From positions 1-5,699 of the forward strand of contig JAAUPU010000244.1 of NCBI GenBank assembly GCA_012032975.1: 5,699 nucleotides of DNA, read 5' to 3'. How positions within the stretch are numbered: the stretch's first letter is position 1; every line of letters begins with the position of its first letter. This document shows positions 5,408-5,699 of the stretch, in pieces. Below the pieces are notes generated by a model. That model saw only the letters and a program-made list of their open reading frames with translations. It made no database searches and was not told where the DNA came from. Origin of the DNA: Caldilineaceae bacterium (GTDB lineage Bacteria > Chloroflexota > Anaerolineae > Caldilineales > Caldilineaceae). The position numbers were made by a program, and so were the translations under genes.

Positions 5408-5699
5408 CTGACCGATGTCCATCTGCTCGGCGAGATCACCCACGAGGTACGGGGAGCGATCATGCGACGGCTCAAGGATCCGCGAACCGTCGCCGAGCTC
5501 GCCGAGTCGATGGACGTGCCGGTGACACGCCTGTACCACCACGTCACCGCCTGCACGACCTCGGTCTGATCCAGGTGGTGGCGACGCGACAGGTGGCGGC
5601 CGTCACCGACGCGGCGCTACCAGGTGATGGGGCGCAGCTTCGGCGTCGACTCGGCGATCCTCGCCTCGAGCCGACCCCCGCGAGCTCGCCGTGGCCCTC
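5408..5699 (+). pseudogene. Winged helix-turn-helix (ArsR-like) regulator, frameshifted, runs off right edge
   Basis: The translation LTDVHLLGEITHEVRGAIMR followed by RLKDPRTVAELAESMDVPVT and RLYHHV is an ArsR-like DNA-binding domain: a dimerisation helix, then the helix-turn-helix AELAESMDVPVTRLYHHV. After a one-base loss near 5546 the continuation is RLHDLGLIQVVATRQVAAVT, the wing. After an extra base near 5611 it is RRYQVMGRSFGVDSAILASS. After another extra base near 5670 it is DPRELAVAL to the window end. Each segment makes sense as one protein, so these are probably sequencing errors. It has no start codon of its own, being joined in frame to the carboxypeptidase fragment. What it would regulate is unknown. 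Confidence 0.62.

Noticed and set aside
5074..5556. A 160-residue minus-strand open frame across the M32 and winged-helix remnants
   Set aside because: The plus strand shows recognisable M32 and helix-turn-helix motifs over most of it. Only the last 45 residues or so of the minus frame (5074-5210) look protein-like, and I could not identify them.
1..5699. CRISPR arrays, tRNA or rRNA genes, insertion sequences
   Set aside because: I saw no regularly spaced repeat-spacer pattern, no cloverleaf or rRNA sequence and no transposase motifs. The only rRNA-like string, GATCACCTCCTT at 811-822, is the complement of a Shine-Dalgarno and not a 16S end.

Overview
The window looks like a fragment of a GC-rich bacterial genome. 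The type of Rieske protein (an N-terminal [2Fe-2S] domain plus a long helical, histidine-rich region) and the style of the ABC proteins suggest Chloroflexota. That assignment is a family-level impression, not a measurement. The last 500 bases or so have a different codon flavour (many CTC, GTC and TCG triplets) and may come from another source.

Layout. On the minus strand, 861 down to 1 holds a compact operon. A short promoter-like region leads into a 67-residue ORF with an exceptionally complete Shine-Dalgarno sequence. After 17 bases comes the start of an ABC exporter half-transporter that runs off the left edge. Divergent to it, on the plus strand, is a Rieske protein gene (1025-2758). Its reading frame is broken twice, near 2298 and again between about 2600 and 2637, and the second break restores the original frame. 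A 49-base palindromic element (2766-2814) fills the gap to the convergent ABC-F ATPase gene (minus strand, 4872-2859), which is interrupted by one extra G in a G6 run at 3368-3373. Upstream of the ABC-F gene are a GC hairpin and a triple AATTCGTG repeat. From about 5211 to the right edge there are remnants of an M32 carboxypeptidase joined to a winged-helix regulator. Both are readable only by switching frame several times.

How the parts relate. The small ORF and the exporter look co-transcribed and translationally coupled. The Rieske and ABC-F genes are convergent and have no obvious functional link. The many single-base frameshifts, densest at the right end, point first to a low-accuracy assembly (homopolymer or low-coverage errors), possibly with a chimeric join. 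Real gene decay or phase-variable runs remain possible. The best candidate for something undescribed is the small ORF placed in front of the exporter.
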